A stretch of DNA of 64,000 nucleotides, from the NCBI GenBank assembly GCA_013177795.1, contig JABLXY010000004.1:441584-505583 (forward strand), given 5' to 3'. This document shows positions 1 through 8,303 of this stretch, one piece after another (positions within the stretch are counted from its first letter, which is position 1; each line of letters begins with the position of its first letter). This stretch comes from Syntrophaceae bacterium (GTDB taxonomy: Bacteria; Desulfobacterota; Syntrophia; Syntrophales; UBA2192). The notes under the pieces were generated by a model. It saw only the letters and a list, made by a program, of their open reading frames with translations, did no database searches and was not told the origin of the DNA. Made by a program: the position numbers and the translations under genes.

Positions 1-2
1 GG

Positions 3-299
3 GCCGACCGGGCCGGCAAGAGGGGTCGCCGATCGGAGGCCATTGCCGAATTCGTCGTGTCGTCCCTGCGGGAAGACCTCTCCGCGGGGGCCACGGTAGA
101 CCGTCACCTGGCGGACCAGCTCATCCCCTTTGCGGCCCTGGCCGGCGGCACGACGCGCTACCGCGTCCCCGCGATGACCGATCACGTGGAGTCCAACCTG
201 TGGCTCGTGGAGACGATCCTGGGGGCCCGCACAGCACGGGAAGGGAACGTCATCTCCATCGAGGGCGTAGGGTTCGCGCCTCCGGTGAGAGGGAGTTGA
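3..299 (+). CDS. rtcA: RNA 3'-terminal phosphate cyclase, C-terminal fragment (5' end outside window)
   Basis: The reading frame is open from the window edge to TGA at 297-299 and gives the last 98 residues. The segment HLADQLIPFAALAGG followed by a short strand and a final helix (VESNLWLVETILGA) matches the C-terminus of RtcA-type cyclases, which convert RNA 3'-phosphate ends to 2',3'-cyclic phosphates using ATP. The nucleotidylated histidine and the insert domain would lie upstream, outside the window, so activity cannot be judged. It runs in the same direction as the next gene but is separated from it by a 130-bp repeat-bearing gap. Confidence 0.8.
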   Translation, partial: ADRAGKRGRRSEAIAEFVVSSLREDLSAGATVDRHLADQLIPFAALAGGTTRYRVPAMTDHVESNLWLVETILGARTAREGNVISIEGVGFAPPVRGS

Positions 300-395
300 G
301 AAGCTGGGAAGTTAGGACGCTTGGAGGGTCCGCCGGAGAGACGTCAGCGGGAAGCCCCTCCGAACTTCTCAACTTCATAACTTCCCAACTTCGTG
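300..395. repeat. Inverted pair of 8-bp GAAGYTNN tandem arrays
   Basis: Positions 300-323 read as three 8-bp units (GAAGCTGG, GAAGTTAG, GACGCTTG). Positions 361-392 read as four such units on the other strand (GAAGTTGG, GAAGTTAT, GAAGTTGA, GAAGTTCG). The arms face each other, so the transcript could fold into an imperfect hairpin. The same 8-bp period recurs near 25.5 kb and 28.3 kb, always between genes. Confidence 0.7.
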
Positions 396-433
396 AGCTT
401 TGCGAGGTTACCCGTGCATTTCAATGAACCATC

Positions 434-1525
434 ATGAACCAAGGCGACCGGGATAAACGAATCAGCAGCCACATCGGCCGGAGGCTTCGGGAGAGCCTCG
501 AGAGGTCGGGGGACATCGTCGTTGCCGAGCGGGAGCCTGTGACGGCCTCGCGGCCCTTCGGCGCCGCCTGGGTCGAAACCCGGCAGTTCCACGAGGCCCA
601 GAGGCTCAAGCGGGAACTGCTCCGCCGGTATCGCGGCCGTCGCCTGGAAGAGGTCCTGCCCGGCGAGGAGGTCCGCACGGCGCGCGGGGTCTGCTACCGT
701 CTTGTGAGCCGCGAAGACGGGCGGCTGCGCACCGTCGGCCCCGACGCGGCGCGCCGCAGCATCCTGTCCGACCTCAAGCTCCTCTGCGGCGTGGGCGAGG
801 TGACCGAGGCGGCCCTCAAGAGGCAGGGCGTCTCGACGATCGCCGACCTGGCCGATCACCCCCGCTTCGGCCGGCAGGCCCGGGAAATCCTGCGCATGGT
901 GGAGGCGGCCGACACGTCGGAACTCCTGGACCGGATCGGCCGGGGGTTCCGGGCGTCGCACCCGCTGGCCCTGCTGGCATCGGGCTTTCACAGCGAAGAG
1001 GATTTCGTCCTCGTCGACATCGAGACCCTCGGCATGTTCCAGCGGCCCATCATCCTGCTCGGCCTGGCGCAGGTCCGCGGCAGCGGGATCCGGGTGGATC
1101 AGTACCTGCTGCGCCGCATCGACGAGGAGCCGGCGGCCCTGGCGGGCCTGCTCGATCACCTCGGAGGCCGCCGGGCCTTCGTCACCTTCAACGGGCGCAC
1201 CTTTGACCTGCCCTACATCCGGGAGCGGCTGGCCTACTACGGCATCCGGGCCGACCTCGGGGGCCCCCACTTCGACGTCCTGCACTTTTCCCGCCGCGCC
1301 TGGCGCGGCTGCGTGCCCGACTGCAGGCTGACGACACTCGAGCGAAGTTTCCTCGGCATCGATCGGGAAGACGACGTGCCGAGCGCCCTGGTGCCCGAGT
1401 TCTACGAGAGCTACATGCAGACGGGAAACCCCGGGCCTCTCGTCCCCATCGTTGAGCACAACCGGCGCGACCTGCTCACGCTGGCGGGTCTCTTTTCGAA
1501 GCTCCACGAGGAGTGGCGGCCGTGA
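434..1525 (+). CDS. mrfB: DEDD-family 3'-5' exonuclease, MrfB (YprB)-like
   Basis: This 363-aa protein has an RNase H-like exonuclease fold in its C-terminal half. Motif I is DIETLG (about residues 194-199), motif II lies in FNGRTFDLPYI (about 251-261), and motif III is EHNRRDLL (about 341-348), which supplies the last acidic residue and the general-base histidine. In Bacillus subtilis, MrfB works with the MrfA helicase to remove mitomycin C lesions independently of UvrABC. The helicase gene follows directly with a GTGA overlap, which supports the assignment. No clear ribosome site precedes the ATG at 434. The function in this organism is inferred from homology and gene order. Confidence 0.85.
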   Translation: MNQGDRDKRISSHIGRRLRESLERSGDIVVAEREPVTASRPFGAAWVETRQFHEAQRLKRELLRRYRGRRLEEVLPGEEVRTARGVCYRLVSREDGRLRTVGPDAARRSILSDLKLLCGVGEVTEAALKRQGVSTIADLADHPRFGRQAREILRMVEAADTSELLDRIGRGFRASHPLALLASGFHSEEDFVLVDIETLGMFQRPIILLGLAQVRGSGIRVDQYLLRRIDEEPAALAGLLDHLGGRRAFVTFNGRTFDLPYIRERLAYYGIRADLGGPHFDVLHFSRRAWRGCVPDCRLTTLERSFLGIDREDDVPSALVPEFYESYMQTGNPGPLVPIVEHNRRDLLTLAGLFSKLHEEWRP

Positions 1526-3792
1526 TCGCAAGCGCCCTGGAATCGCTGAAACGGAGCCCCCGCTTCCGGGACCGCATCGCGCACGTGGAGGTCCTGCCGG
1601 CCCGGGAGCCCCGATATGGGGAACTCAAAGAGCCCCTGCCTGCGGGCATCGCCCACTACCTGAGCGCCCGGCGCATCCGTCTCTACAGCCACCAGTGCGA
1701 GGCCGTCGAGGCCCTTCGCGCGGGCCGCAACGTCATCCTCTGCACGCCCACCGCGTCGGGCAAGACGCTCGGCTTCGACCTGCCCGTCTTCGAGACCCTC
1801 GAGCGCGACCGCCAGGCCACGGCCCTTTTCGTCTACCCCACCAAGGCCCTCTCCAACGACCAGCTCAAGGTCTTCCGGGAGATGGAGCGCGCCACGGGCA
1901 TCCGGGCCGATGCGGCCGTTTACGACGGCGACACGCCGGTTTCGCGCCGCGGGCGCATCCGCGAGATGTCGCGGATCATCCTCACCAACCCCCACGAGCT
2001 CCACCACGTCCTGCCCTGGCACGCCAAGTGGGAGCGCTTCTTCCGCAACCTGCGCTACGTCGTCTTCGACGAGGCCCACCGCTACCGGGGGGTCTTCGGC
2101 TCGAACGTGGCCTTCGTCATCCGCAGGCTCCGCCGCATCGCGCGGTTCTACGGGGCCTCTCCCCAATTCGTCCTCTCCACGGCCACGATTGCCAACCCGC
2201 GGGAGTTCGGAGAGAAGCTCGTGGGCCTGCCCTTCGACGTGATCGCCGAGGACGGCTCGCCCCGGGGAGGGAAGACCTTCCTGTTCTACAACCCCTTCTT
2301 CGACGGTGCGGGCACCCTCTCGCCCCACCAGGAGACGCGGGACCTGTTCCTGTACTTCGTAAAGCGGGGGCTGCAGACGCTGTGCTTCACGGCCTCGCGG
2401 CGCATGGCGGAGCTCATCGCCCTGTGGTCGAAGGAGGCGGCGACGGCCGGCTCGGCGCTCTCGGGGCAGATCGCCGCCTACCGGGCGGGCTACCTGCCGC
2501 AGGAGCGCCGCGGGATCGAGGATGCCCTCAAGCGGGGCCTGCTCACGGGCGTCACGTCGACCAACGCCCTGGAGGTGGGCGTCGACATCGGTTCGCTCGA
2601 CTGCGTGATCATCTCGGGCTACCCCGGGACGGTGCTTGCCACCTGGCAGCAGGCGGGCCGCTCGGGAAGGCGCAACCGCGACGCCCTGGCCGTGCTCGTG
2701 GCCTTCCAGAACCCGCTCGACCAGTACCTCATGAAGCACCCCGAATCCTTCTTCGGCAAGCCCCACGAGCAGGCCATCATCGACCTCGCGAACCCCTACA
2801 TCCTCTCGGGGCAGCTGCTGTGCGCCGTGGCGGAGCTTCCCTTCGACGCCGGGCAGGAGGACATCCTGCCGGGCGAGCACCTCGCGGAGCTTTTGCCGGA
2901 GCTGGCCGCCGAGGGGCTCGTCAGAAAGACCCCCCACGGCTGGGTCTACACGGGCCGGGGAAGGCCCGTGGAGGCCGTCGGGCTCGACCACATCGCCCGC
3001 GACGCCTACCGCATCCTGTGCGATGGGGTGCTCCTCGAGACGATGGACACAAGCCAGGCCTACCGCGAGGCCCACAGGGGCGCCGTGCTGCTGCACCAGG
3101 GCGAGACCTACGTGGTGCGGCGCTTCGACGTGGAGAACCGCCTCGTCGAGGCGGAACGCCGCGACGTGGACTACTACACCCAGGCGGTGAAGGCCGTGGA
3201 CCTGGAGATCCTGGCCACGAGAGGCACGCGACGGCTCGGGCAGGTTGAAATCCACCTGGGGGAGCTCGAGGTCACGGAGACCACCCTGGGCTACAAGGTC
3301 ATCCGTGACGACCAGGTCATCGCGCGCGAGGAATTGGAGCTCCCGCCGCTCCGGTTCCGGACGACGGGACTGTGGTTCACGATCCCCCACGAGCTCAGGC
3401 GGGCCGTCTACGACCGCGGCCTCAACTTCGGCGGCGCGCTGCACGCCCTCGAGCACGCCATGATCGCCGTCCTGCCCTTCGAGGTGATGTGCGACCGCTG
3501 GGACATCGGCGGCCTCTCCACACCCGGCCACCCCGGCACGGGGGAGCCCACCATCTTCCTCTACGACGGCTACGAGGGAGGCATCGGGCTCACGGAGAAG
3601 GCGCAGGGCCTGATGGAGCGCGTGACACGCCTGACCCTGGAGCTCATCCGCGTCTGCCCCTGCGAGACGGGCTGCCCCGCCTGCATCCTCTCGCCCAAGT
3701 GCGGCAGCGACAACCGGCCCATGGACAAGCAGGGGGCGCTCCTGCTGCTCGAGGGGATGCTGGAGAACATGAAGGTGACAGGCGGCAGGTAA
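1522..3792 (+). CDS. mrfA: DEAD/DEAH-box helicase with C-terminal DUF1998 zinc region, MrfA (YprA)-like
   Basis: This superfamily 2 helicase has 756 residues. Visible motifs are PTASGKT (Walker A, about residue 76), DEAH (about 183), STATI (motif III), TNALEVGVDIG (motif V) and QQAGRSGRRN (motif VI). Near the C-terminus CPCETGCPACILSPKCG gives the four-cysteine metal or Fe-S site typical of the DUF1998 region of MrfA. GTG at 1522 overlaps the mrfB stop and has GAGGAG 8 nt upstream; GTG at 1513 is also in frame but sits on the ribosome site. The pair is expected to act in excision of interstrand crosslinks or bulky adducts. Confidence 0.9.
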   Translation: MIASALESLKRSPRFRDRIAHVEVLPAREPRYGELKEPLPAGIAHYLSARRIRLYSHQCEAVEALRAGRNVILCTPTASGKTLGFDLPVFETLERDRQATALFVYPTKALSNDQLKVFREMERATGIRADAAVYDGDTPVSRRGRIREMSRIILTNPHELHHVLPWHAKWERFFRNLRYVVFDEAHRYRGVFGSNVAFVIRRLRRIARFYGASPQFVLSTATIANPREFGEKLVGLPFDVIAEDGSPRGGKTFLFYNPFFDGAGTLSPHQETRDLFLYFVKRGLQTLCFTASRRMAELIALWSKEAATAGSALSGQIAAYRAGYLPQERRGIEDALKRGLLTGVTSTNALEVGVDIGSLDCVIISGYPGTVLATWQQAGRSGRRNRDALAVLVAFQNPLDQYLMKHPESFFGKPHEQAIIDLANPYILSGQLLCAVAELPFDAGQEDILPGEHLAELLPELAAEGLVRKTPHGWVYTGRGRPVEAVGLDHIARDAYRILCDGVLLETMDTSQAYREAHRGAVLLHQGETYVVRRFDVENRLVEAERRDVDYYTQAVKAVDLEILATRGTRRLGQVEIHLGELEVTETTLGYKVIRDDQVIAREELELPPLRFRTTGLWFTIPHELRRAVYDRGLNFGGALHALEHAMIAVLPFEVMCDRWDIGGLSTPGHPGTGEPTIFLYDGYEGGIGLTEKAQGLMERVTRLTLELIRVCPCETGCPACILSPKCGSDNRPMDKQGALLLLEGMLENMKVTGGR

Positions 3793-3818
3793 CAGTTGGC
3801 AGGTTCAGGGGAAGAAAG

Positions 3819-4679
3819 ATGATGGATATCCCGTCTCCCGTCGACACGATGAGAAAAAGAAACTCCTGCCGGAGCTTCGACGGCAGGCCTCTGGAAAACG
3901 GCATGAAGGAGACTCTGCGGGCCTTCTTCCGGGAGAACACCCGGGGTCCCTTCGGCAACGCCCTTCGGTTCGAGCTCATCGACCTGACGGAGGCGGAGAG
4001 GGCCGAGCTGAAGACGCTCGGCACCTACGGCGTTATCCGGGGCGCCTCCCTCTACATCGCCGGCGCGGTGCGGAAGGGGCCGCGGGCCCTCGTGGATTTC
4101 GGCTACGCGATGGAGCGGAACATCCTCTACGCCACGTCCCTGGGCCTCGGGACCTGCTGGCTCGGCGGGACGCTCAACCGTGCAGGCTTCGCCCGGAAGA
4201 TCGCCCTGGCGGAAAACGAGCTGATGCCCGCCATCAGCCCTGTCGGCTACCCGGCGCAGAAGCGCACGCTCACGGACCGGGCCTTTCGGTTCATGGCGAA
4301 GTCCGACAGGCGAAAGCCCTGGGAGGAGCTCTTCTTCGACGGCAGGCCGGGCAACCCTCTCGCGAGGGAACAGGCGGGGCCCTTCGCGGAGGCCCTCGAG
4401 GCGGTCAGGATCGGCCCCTCGGCCTCGAACCGCCAGCCCTGGCGCATCGTCCGTGAAGGAGCGTTTTTCCACTTCTTCCTCCAGAGGACACCCGGCTATG
4501 ACAAGATGACGGGCGAGGTGAAGCTCCAGGACGTGGACATGGGGATCGCCCTGTGCCACTTCGAGCTCGCAGTCTCGGAACTCGGGATCGGGGGAAGCTG
4601 GCAGCAGGCGAAACCGGGCTTCGATGCAGGAACGTGGGAGCATGTCACGAGCTGGGTCACGGGAGAGGAACGGCGATGA
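3819..4679 (+). CDS. Nitroreductase-family protein (tandem-fold, TM1586-like)
   Basis: This 286-aa protein starts RKRNSCRSFDGRPL, the FMN-phosphate binding opening of nitroreductases (usual form RRSxRxF). A second half-domain contains IGPSASNRQPWR, which resembles the substrate-side SAMNxQPW motif. LGLGTCWLGG in the middle is also typical. The arrangement fits the subgroup in which two half-domains form a pseudo-dimer in one chain, so it could be an FMN-dependent NAD(P)H oxidoreductase. The substrate cannot be predicted. ATG at 3819 or 3822 follows AGGGGAAG, and the gene starts 26 nt after mrfA, so co-transcription is likely. Confidence 0.8.
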   Translation: MMDIPSPVDTMRKRNSCRSFDGRPLENGMKETLRAFFRENTRGPFGNALRFELIDLTEAERAELKTLGTYGVIRGASLYIAGAVRKGPRALVDFGYAMERNILYATSLGLGTCWLGGTLNRAGFARKIALAENELMPAISPVGYPAQKRTLTDRAFRFMAKSDRRKPWEELFFDGRPGNPLAREQAGPFAEALEAVRIGPSASNRQPWRIVREGAFFHFFLQRTPGYDKMTGEVKLQDVDMGIALCHFELAVSELGIGGSWQQAKPGFDAGTWEHVTSWVTGEERR

Positions 4680-4856
4680 GCACCCGGTGCCGGATCCTGC
4701 CCGGCAGCGCCTTGACAATCTCCAGGCAACTTGGTAATTCTCACGACAAGCCGTTTTTTCCTGCCCCCTGAAGCGGCGTTGCTGACAGTCCGGTCGCGCT
4801 GCCCGTCATCGATCGGGTTTCAATCATCCCAACCCCCCCTTCCGAGGAGAAATCCC

Positions 4857-5234
4857 ATGAGCAGCTTCTGGCAGGTTTTTGTGCTGATCTTCGAGGTCTT
4901 TGTGTTCATCGCGTACCTGATGATCCTCTTCCAGATCGTCACCGACATCTTCAGGGACCCCGAGCTCGGGGGGTTCTCGAAGGCCCTCTGGATCCTCGTG
5001 CTCATCGCCGTGCCGGTGTTTGCGGCGTTTCTCTACCTGATCGTTCGCGGCGGCGGCATGGCCGGGCGGCAGCGCGCCTTCCAGGACAGGGTGAAGGCCG
5101 ACACCGAGGCGTACATCAGGCGGGTGGCCGGGAAATCGCCGGCGGAGCAGATTGCCGAGGCCAAGGCGCTTCTCGATGCCGGCGCCATCAGCCAGGACGA
5201 GTTCGCGCGGCTGAAGGCCAAGGCGCTCTCTTGA
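4857..5234 (+). CDS. Small membrane protein with C-terminal SHOCT domain
   Basis: The 125-aa product has two hydrophobic helices (about residues 5-27 and 40-62) separated by a short acidic loop. After a charged linker there is a short C-terminal SHOCT module (AKALLDAGAISQDEFARLKA), an oligomerisation element common in small bacterial membrane proteins. The ATG at 4857 has GAGGAG 7 nt upstream; in-frame starts further upstream have no such site. The N-terminal half resembles the PLDc_N membrane anchor. No enzymatic residues are visible, so the function is unknown. Confidence 0.8.
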   Translation: MSSFWQVFVLIFEVFVFIAYLMILFQIVTDIFRDPELGGFSKALWILVLIAVPVFAAFLYLIVRGGGMAGRQRAFQDRVKADTEAYIRRVAGKSPAEQIAEAKALLDAGAISQDEFARLKAKALS

Positions 5235-5269
5235 GCCCACGGGCGCGCGGAGGCCGAAAGGGGCGCCCC

Positions 5270-6625
5270 ATGTCAATGCCGCGACCGCAGAACGCACCGC
5301 CTGCGTTCCACCTCCTGGCAAAGCCCACGGGCGCAGCCTGCAACCTCGATTGCGCCTACTGTTTCTTCCTGGACAAGGAGGCGCTCTATCCCGGCAGCCG
5401 CTTCCGCATGAGCGACGCGACGCTGGAGCTCTACATCCGCCAGCTCGTCGAGTCGCACCGGGCCGACACGGTGAACATCGCGTGGCAGGGCGGCGAGCCG
5501 ACCCTGATGGGCCTCGATTTCTACCGGCGGGCGATGGCGCTGGCCGAGAAATACCGCCGCCCGGGCATGACCTACCTGCACACCCTGCAGACCAACGGCA
5601 CCCTGCTGAACGACGAGTGGGCGGCCTTCTTCAAGCAGCACGGCTTCCTGATCGGCATCAGCATCGACGGGCCGCGCGACGTGCACGACGTCTATCGCGT
5701 GGACAAGATCGGGCGGCCGACCTTCGACAGGGTGATGCGCGGCCTGCGGCTGCTGCAGAAGCACGGCGTCGAGTACAACGTGCTCACCGCCGTCAACGGC
5801 GTCAACGCCGACTACCCGCTGGAGGTCTACCGCTTCCTGCGCGACGAGGCCGGGGCGACCTGGATGCAGTTCATCCCGGTGGTGGAGCGCGTCGGTGCCG
5901 ACGGGCCGGGGGTGTCCGAACGCTCGGTGGGGCCCGAGCAGTTCGGCCGCTTCCTGTGCGCCGTCTTCGACGAGTGGGTCCGGCGCGACGTGGGCCGCAT
6001 CTTCGTCCAGACCTTCGAGGCGACGCTGCGCAACTGGCTCGGCATGGCGACGTCCGGGATGTGCGTCTTCAACGAGACCTGCGGCACGGGCCCGGCCCTC
6101 GAGCACAACGGCGATCTCTACTCCTGCGACCACTTCGTCGAGCCCAAGCACCTCCTGGGCAACATCCACGACGGGCACATGATCGAGATGGTGGCCTCCG
6201 CCCGGCAGCTGAAATTCGGCCGGGACAAGCGGGACCGCCTGCCCCGCCTCTGCCTGGAGTGCGACGTGCGCTTCGCCTGCCACGGCGAGTGCCCCAAGAA
6301 CCGCTTCGTCCCAACGCCGGACGGCGAACCGGGCCTCAACTACCTGTGCGCCGGGCTCAAGGCGTTCTTCCGCCACGCCGGGTTCGCCATGCAGCTCATG
6401 GCCGGCCTGATGCGGCGCGGCCGCTATGCGAGGGACGTGATGCCCGTCCTGGACCGGGCCTTTGACGGCGTCCTCGGGCACGATCCCTGCCCCTGCGGCA
6501 GCGGCCGCGCGTTCGCGGGCTGTCACGGGCGGCCGCAGGCCGGCCCCGTCAGGAGGACGCTGCCGGAACCGCAGGCACGGTCCGCCGTCAAGCGGCACGG
6601 ACCGCCCGGCCCGCGGACGGGCTGA
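5270..6625 (+). CDS. Anaerobic sulfatase-maturating enzyme (radical SAM, SPASM) with SEC-C tail
   Basis: This 451-aa radical SAM enzyme carries CNLDCAYC (Cys24, 28, 31) for the SAM-binding 4Fe-4S cluster. Two further cysteine groups around CVFNETCGTG...SCDHF and CLECDVRFACHGECPKNRF fit the two auxiliary clusters of anSMEs. It would oxidise the active-site Cys or Ser of a sulfatase to formylglycine. A Cys-type sulfatase lies at 8304-9797. The last 60 residues contain a SEC-C zinc motif (PCPCGSGRAFAGCHG), seen in some anSMEs. ATG at 5270 follows GAAAGGGG; a TTG at 5231 overlapping the previous gene is less likely. Confidence 0.9.
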   Translation: MSMPRPQNAPPAFHLLAKPTGAACNLDCAYCFFLDKEALYPGSRFRMSDATLELYIRQLVESHRADTVNIAWQGGEPTLMGLDFYRRAMALAEKYRRPGMTYLHTLQTNGTLLNDEWAAFFKQHGFLIGISIDGPRDVHDVYRVDKIGRPTFDRVMRGLRLLQKHGVEYNVLTAVNGVNADYPLEVYRFLRDEAGATWMQFIPVVERVGADGPGVSERSVGPEQFGRFLCAVFDEWVRRDVGRIFVQTFEATLRNWLGMATSGMCVFNETCGTGPALEHNGDLYSCDHFVEPKHLLGNIHDGHMIEMVASARQLKFGRDKRDRLPRLCLECDVRFACHGECPKNRFVPTPDGEPGLNYLCAGLKAFFRHAGFAMQLMAGLMRRGRYARDVMPVLDRAFDGVLGHDPCPCGSGRAFAGCHGRPQAGPVRRTLPEPQARSAVKRHGPPGPRTG

Positions 6626-6686
6626 GGATGGCGATGGAGGGGGTCCGCCGTACGAGGCCCCGGCGGGTCTTTCTCCCCGCGTGCAG

Positions 6687-7130
6687 CTACACGACACGCA
6701 GCAGCACGGCAAAGAAGGCGAAGGTGCCGATGATGACAATGGCGGCGGCCACTGCGTAGAGCGGGGTCGGCCTTCCCTCCGCCGTCATGCCCGCGATCGC
6801 GGCGAAATTCTCGCTCCACAGGTAACGAAGGATCCAGTGGAACTCCCGGATCGAAATCACCATGGCCATCACGCCGCAGAAAATCAGCGCAAGCCCCAGG
6901 TACCACGCGGCGTCCGGGTACAGGGCGGGTGCGGCCCCGGGCATGTCGCGCAATCGTTCGAAGAACTGGACGATCGCGAAGCCGAACCCGATCAGCGAGA
7001 CGGCCGTGCGCATGTAGGCCATCAGCGTGCGCTCGACGGCGAGCCGCGTGCGCACCCAGGCAAAATGGTTGTTGGCCGTCACGTCAACGTCGAAGCGGTG
7101 GGGTTGTTTGCCGGTGTCCGGGTCACTCAT
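6687..7130 (-). CDS. DUF202 (YidH-like) inner-membrane protein, copy 1
   Basis: This 147-aa protein has three predicted membrane helices and the DUF202 signature WVRTRLAVERTLMAYMRTA just before helix 1. No function is established for the family. It is the last gene of a three-gene minus-strand unit and overlaps its upstream neighbour by 4 bases (ATGA). A second copy at 9868-10311 is about 85% identical by eye, including long identical DNA stretches. The two copies bracket the sulfatase and the other membrane genes. Confidence 0.85.
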   Translation of the reverse strand: MSDPDTGKQPHRFDVDVTANNHFAWVRTRLAVERTLMAYMRTAVSLIGFGFAIVQFFERLRDMPGAAPALYPDAAWYLGLALIFCGVMAMVISIREFHWILRYLWSENFAAIAGMTAEGRPTPLYAVAAAIVIIGTFAFFAVLLRVV

Positions 7131-7639
7131 GGTTCACCTTTTTCTTTCGCAGGACCGCTGCCGGGCCACCGGCGCGCGATGCGCGCAAACGGGCCGCGCA
7201 GCAGCACGTAGGGGACAAAGGCAAGCAGGAGCGCGATGATGACGGCTTCTGCGGGATAAAACGTCCTGAACTCGATAACCTGGTAGATCACGTCCATGCA
7301 CAGCCCGAGGAGGATGATTCTCGCGGAGGCGATCAGCCCCTCGTGCAGGCGGCCGGCGCGCGCGGCCGGGTCGGTGAGAATCGTCCGGAGATAGTAGCCG
7401 CGGCCGGCCCGGGCGTCCCGGATGCCGTCGAGCAGCGCGGCAATCGACGCCATGACGGGCTGCAGGAGGAACCGGAAGGTCATCGGCCCGCCCGTACGGT
7501 CGAGCATGTTTCGCCAGATGCGGCCGAACACCTCCGCCGAGACGCCGTACAGCACCGCGCCGAGAACGACGAAGACGAGCATCAGCGCGACCACGAGCCG
7601 GGCCAGCAGGATTTTTGTCTTCGATACGGTCTCTGTCAT
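7127..7639 (-). CDS. Hypothetical membrane protein (170 aa)
   Basis: The protein has an N-terminal helix (about residues 9-31), an amphipathic central region, and two more hydrophobic segments near 105-120 and 130-148. I do not recognise a family. It overlaps the DUF1622 gene upstream and the DUF202 gene downstream by 4 bases each (ATGA at both junctions), so translation of the three is probably coupled and the proteins may form one membrane complex. The C-terminus is basic (RIARRW). Confidence 0.7.
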   Translation of the reverse strand: MTETVSKTKILLARLVVALMLVFVVLGAVLYGVSAEVFGRIWRNMLDRTGGPMTFRFLLQPVMASIAALLDGIRDARAGRGYYLRTILTDPAARAGRLHEGLIASARIILLGLCMDVIYQVIEFRTFYPAEAVIIALLLAFVPYVLLRGPFARIARRWPGSGPAKEKGEP

Positions 7640-8073
7640 CGTTCGGGCTCCTTCTCCGGCACAACGCGCTGATGCCCGGCAGGGTCACGGGGGTGGGCGT
7701 TCTGCGGCGGCCCGGCGGCAGCCCCTCCAGCCTCGGATGCGTGACGCTCCGCCTCGGCGATATCCCGCTCGAGGAAGAAATTGAGGAAGGTTCGGATCAC
7801 GGCGATGGCGCCCACTCGCCCGATGTCATCCCAGGTGGGCGAGATGGACGTTTCGAGGATGTCCGCGGCAAGCTGAAACGTCAGCCCGCCCACCAGCCAG
7901 CGCGCATACCGCAGGTAGGCATCACGAAACAGGCGGCCGCCCGCCGACGGGCTGAAGACGGCGCGAATGCTCCGGCAGAAAGCCTCGACCGTCCCGATGA
8001 CGATGATCACCAGCGCCATCGCATGGATGATCACAACGGCGTTTTCGGCGATGGCGGTGAGCCATTCCTTCAT
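7636..8073 (-). CDS. DUF1622 family membrane protein
   Basis: The 145-aa product begins MKEWLTAIAENAVVIIHAM and contains FRDAYLRYARWLVGGLTFQLAADIL and a segment with ISPTWDDIGRVGAI, which match DUF1622. ATG at 8073 is preceded by GGAGGAT, giving a good ribosome site; a longer in-frame start upstream lacks one. Three membrane segments are visible, and the C-terminus is charged and proline-rich. The family's role is unknown. It is the first gene of the minus-strand unit that ends with the DUF202 gene. Confidence 0.8.
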   Translation of the reverse strand: MKEWLTAIAENAVVIIHAMALVIIVIGTVEAFCRSIRAVFSPSAGGRLFRDAYLRYARWLVGGLTFQLAADILETSISPTWDDIGRVGAIAVIRTFLNFFLERDIAEAERHASEAGGAAAGPPQNAHPRDPAGHQRVVPEKEPER

Positions 8074-8303
8074 CCGATCCTCCAGTGCCGAGGGTCTAGC
8101 CCGGCCCGTTACGGGGCGGCATGACCGGCGAGGGGGCGCGACGCCGACCCCGTCCCGGCCCACCCGCAGACGATCGGGCGGGCCGGGATTCGATCGGCAC
8201 GGAGCGGCGGCTTGAACAGCCTGCCGCCGCCCGCGTCAACGGGTGCCGCAGCCGGCGCACCCGCCGGATGCGGCACCCCGGGTTGCGCCGATGACACGGC
8301 AGG

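Noticed and set aside
1411..3531. Long open frame antisense to mrfA
   Set aside because: It mirrors the GC-rich third codon positions of the helicase gene, has Arg/Gly/Val-biased low-complexity composition and no recognisable domain.
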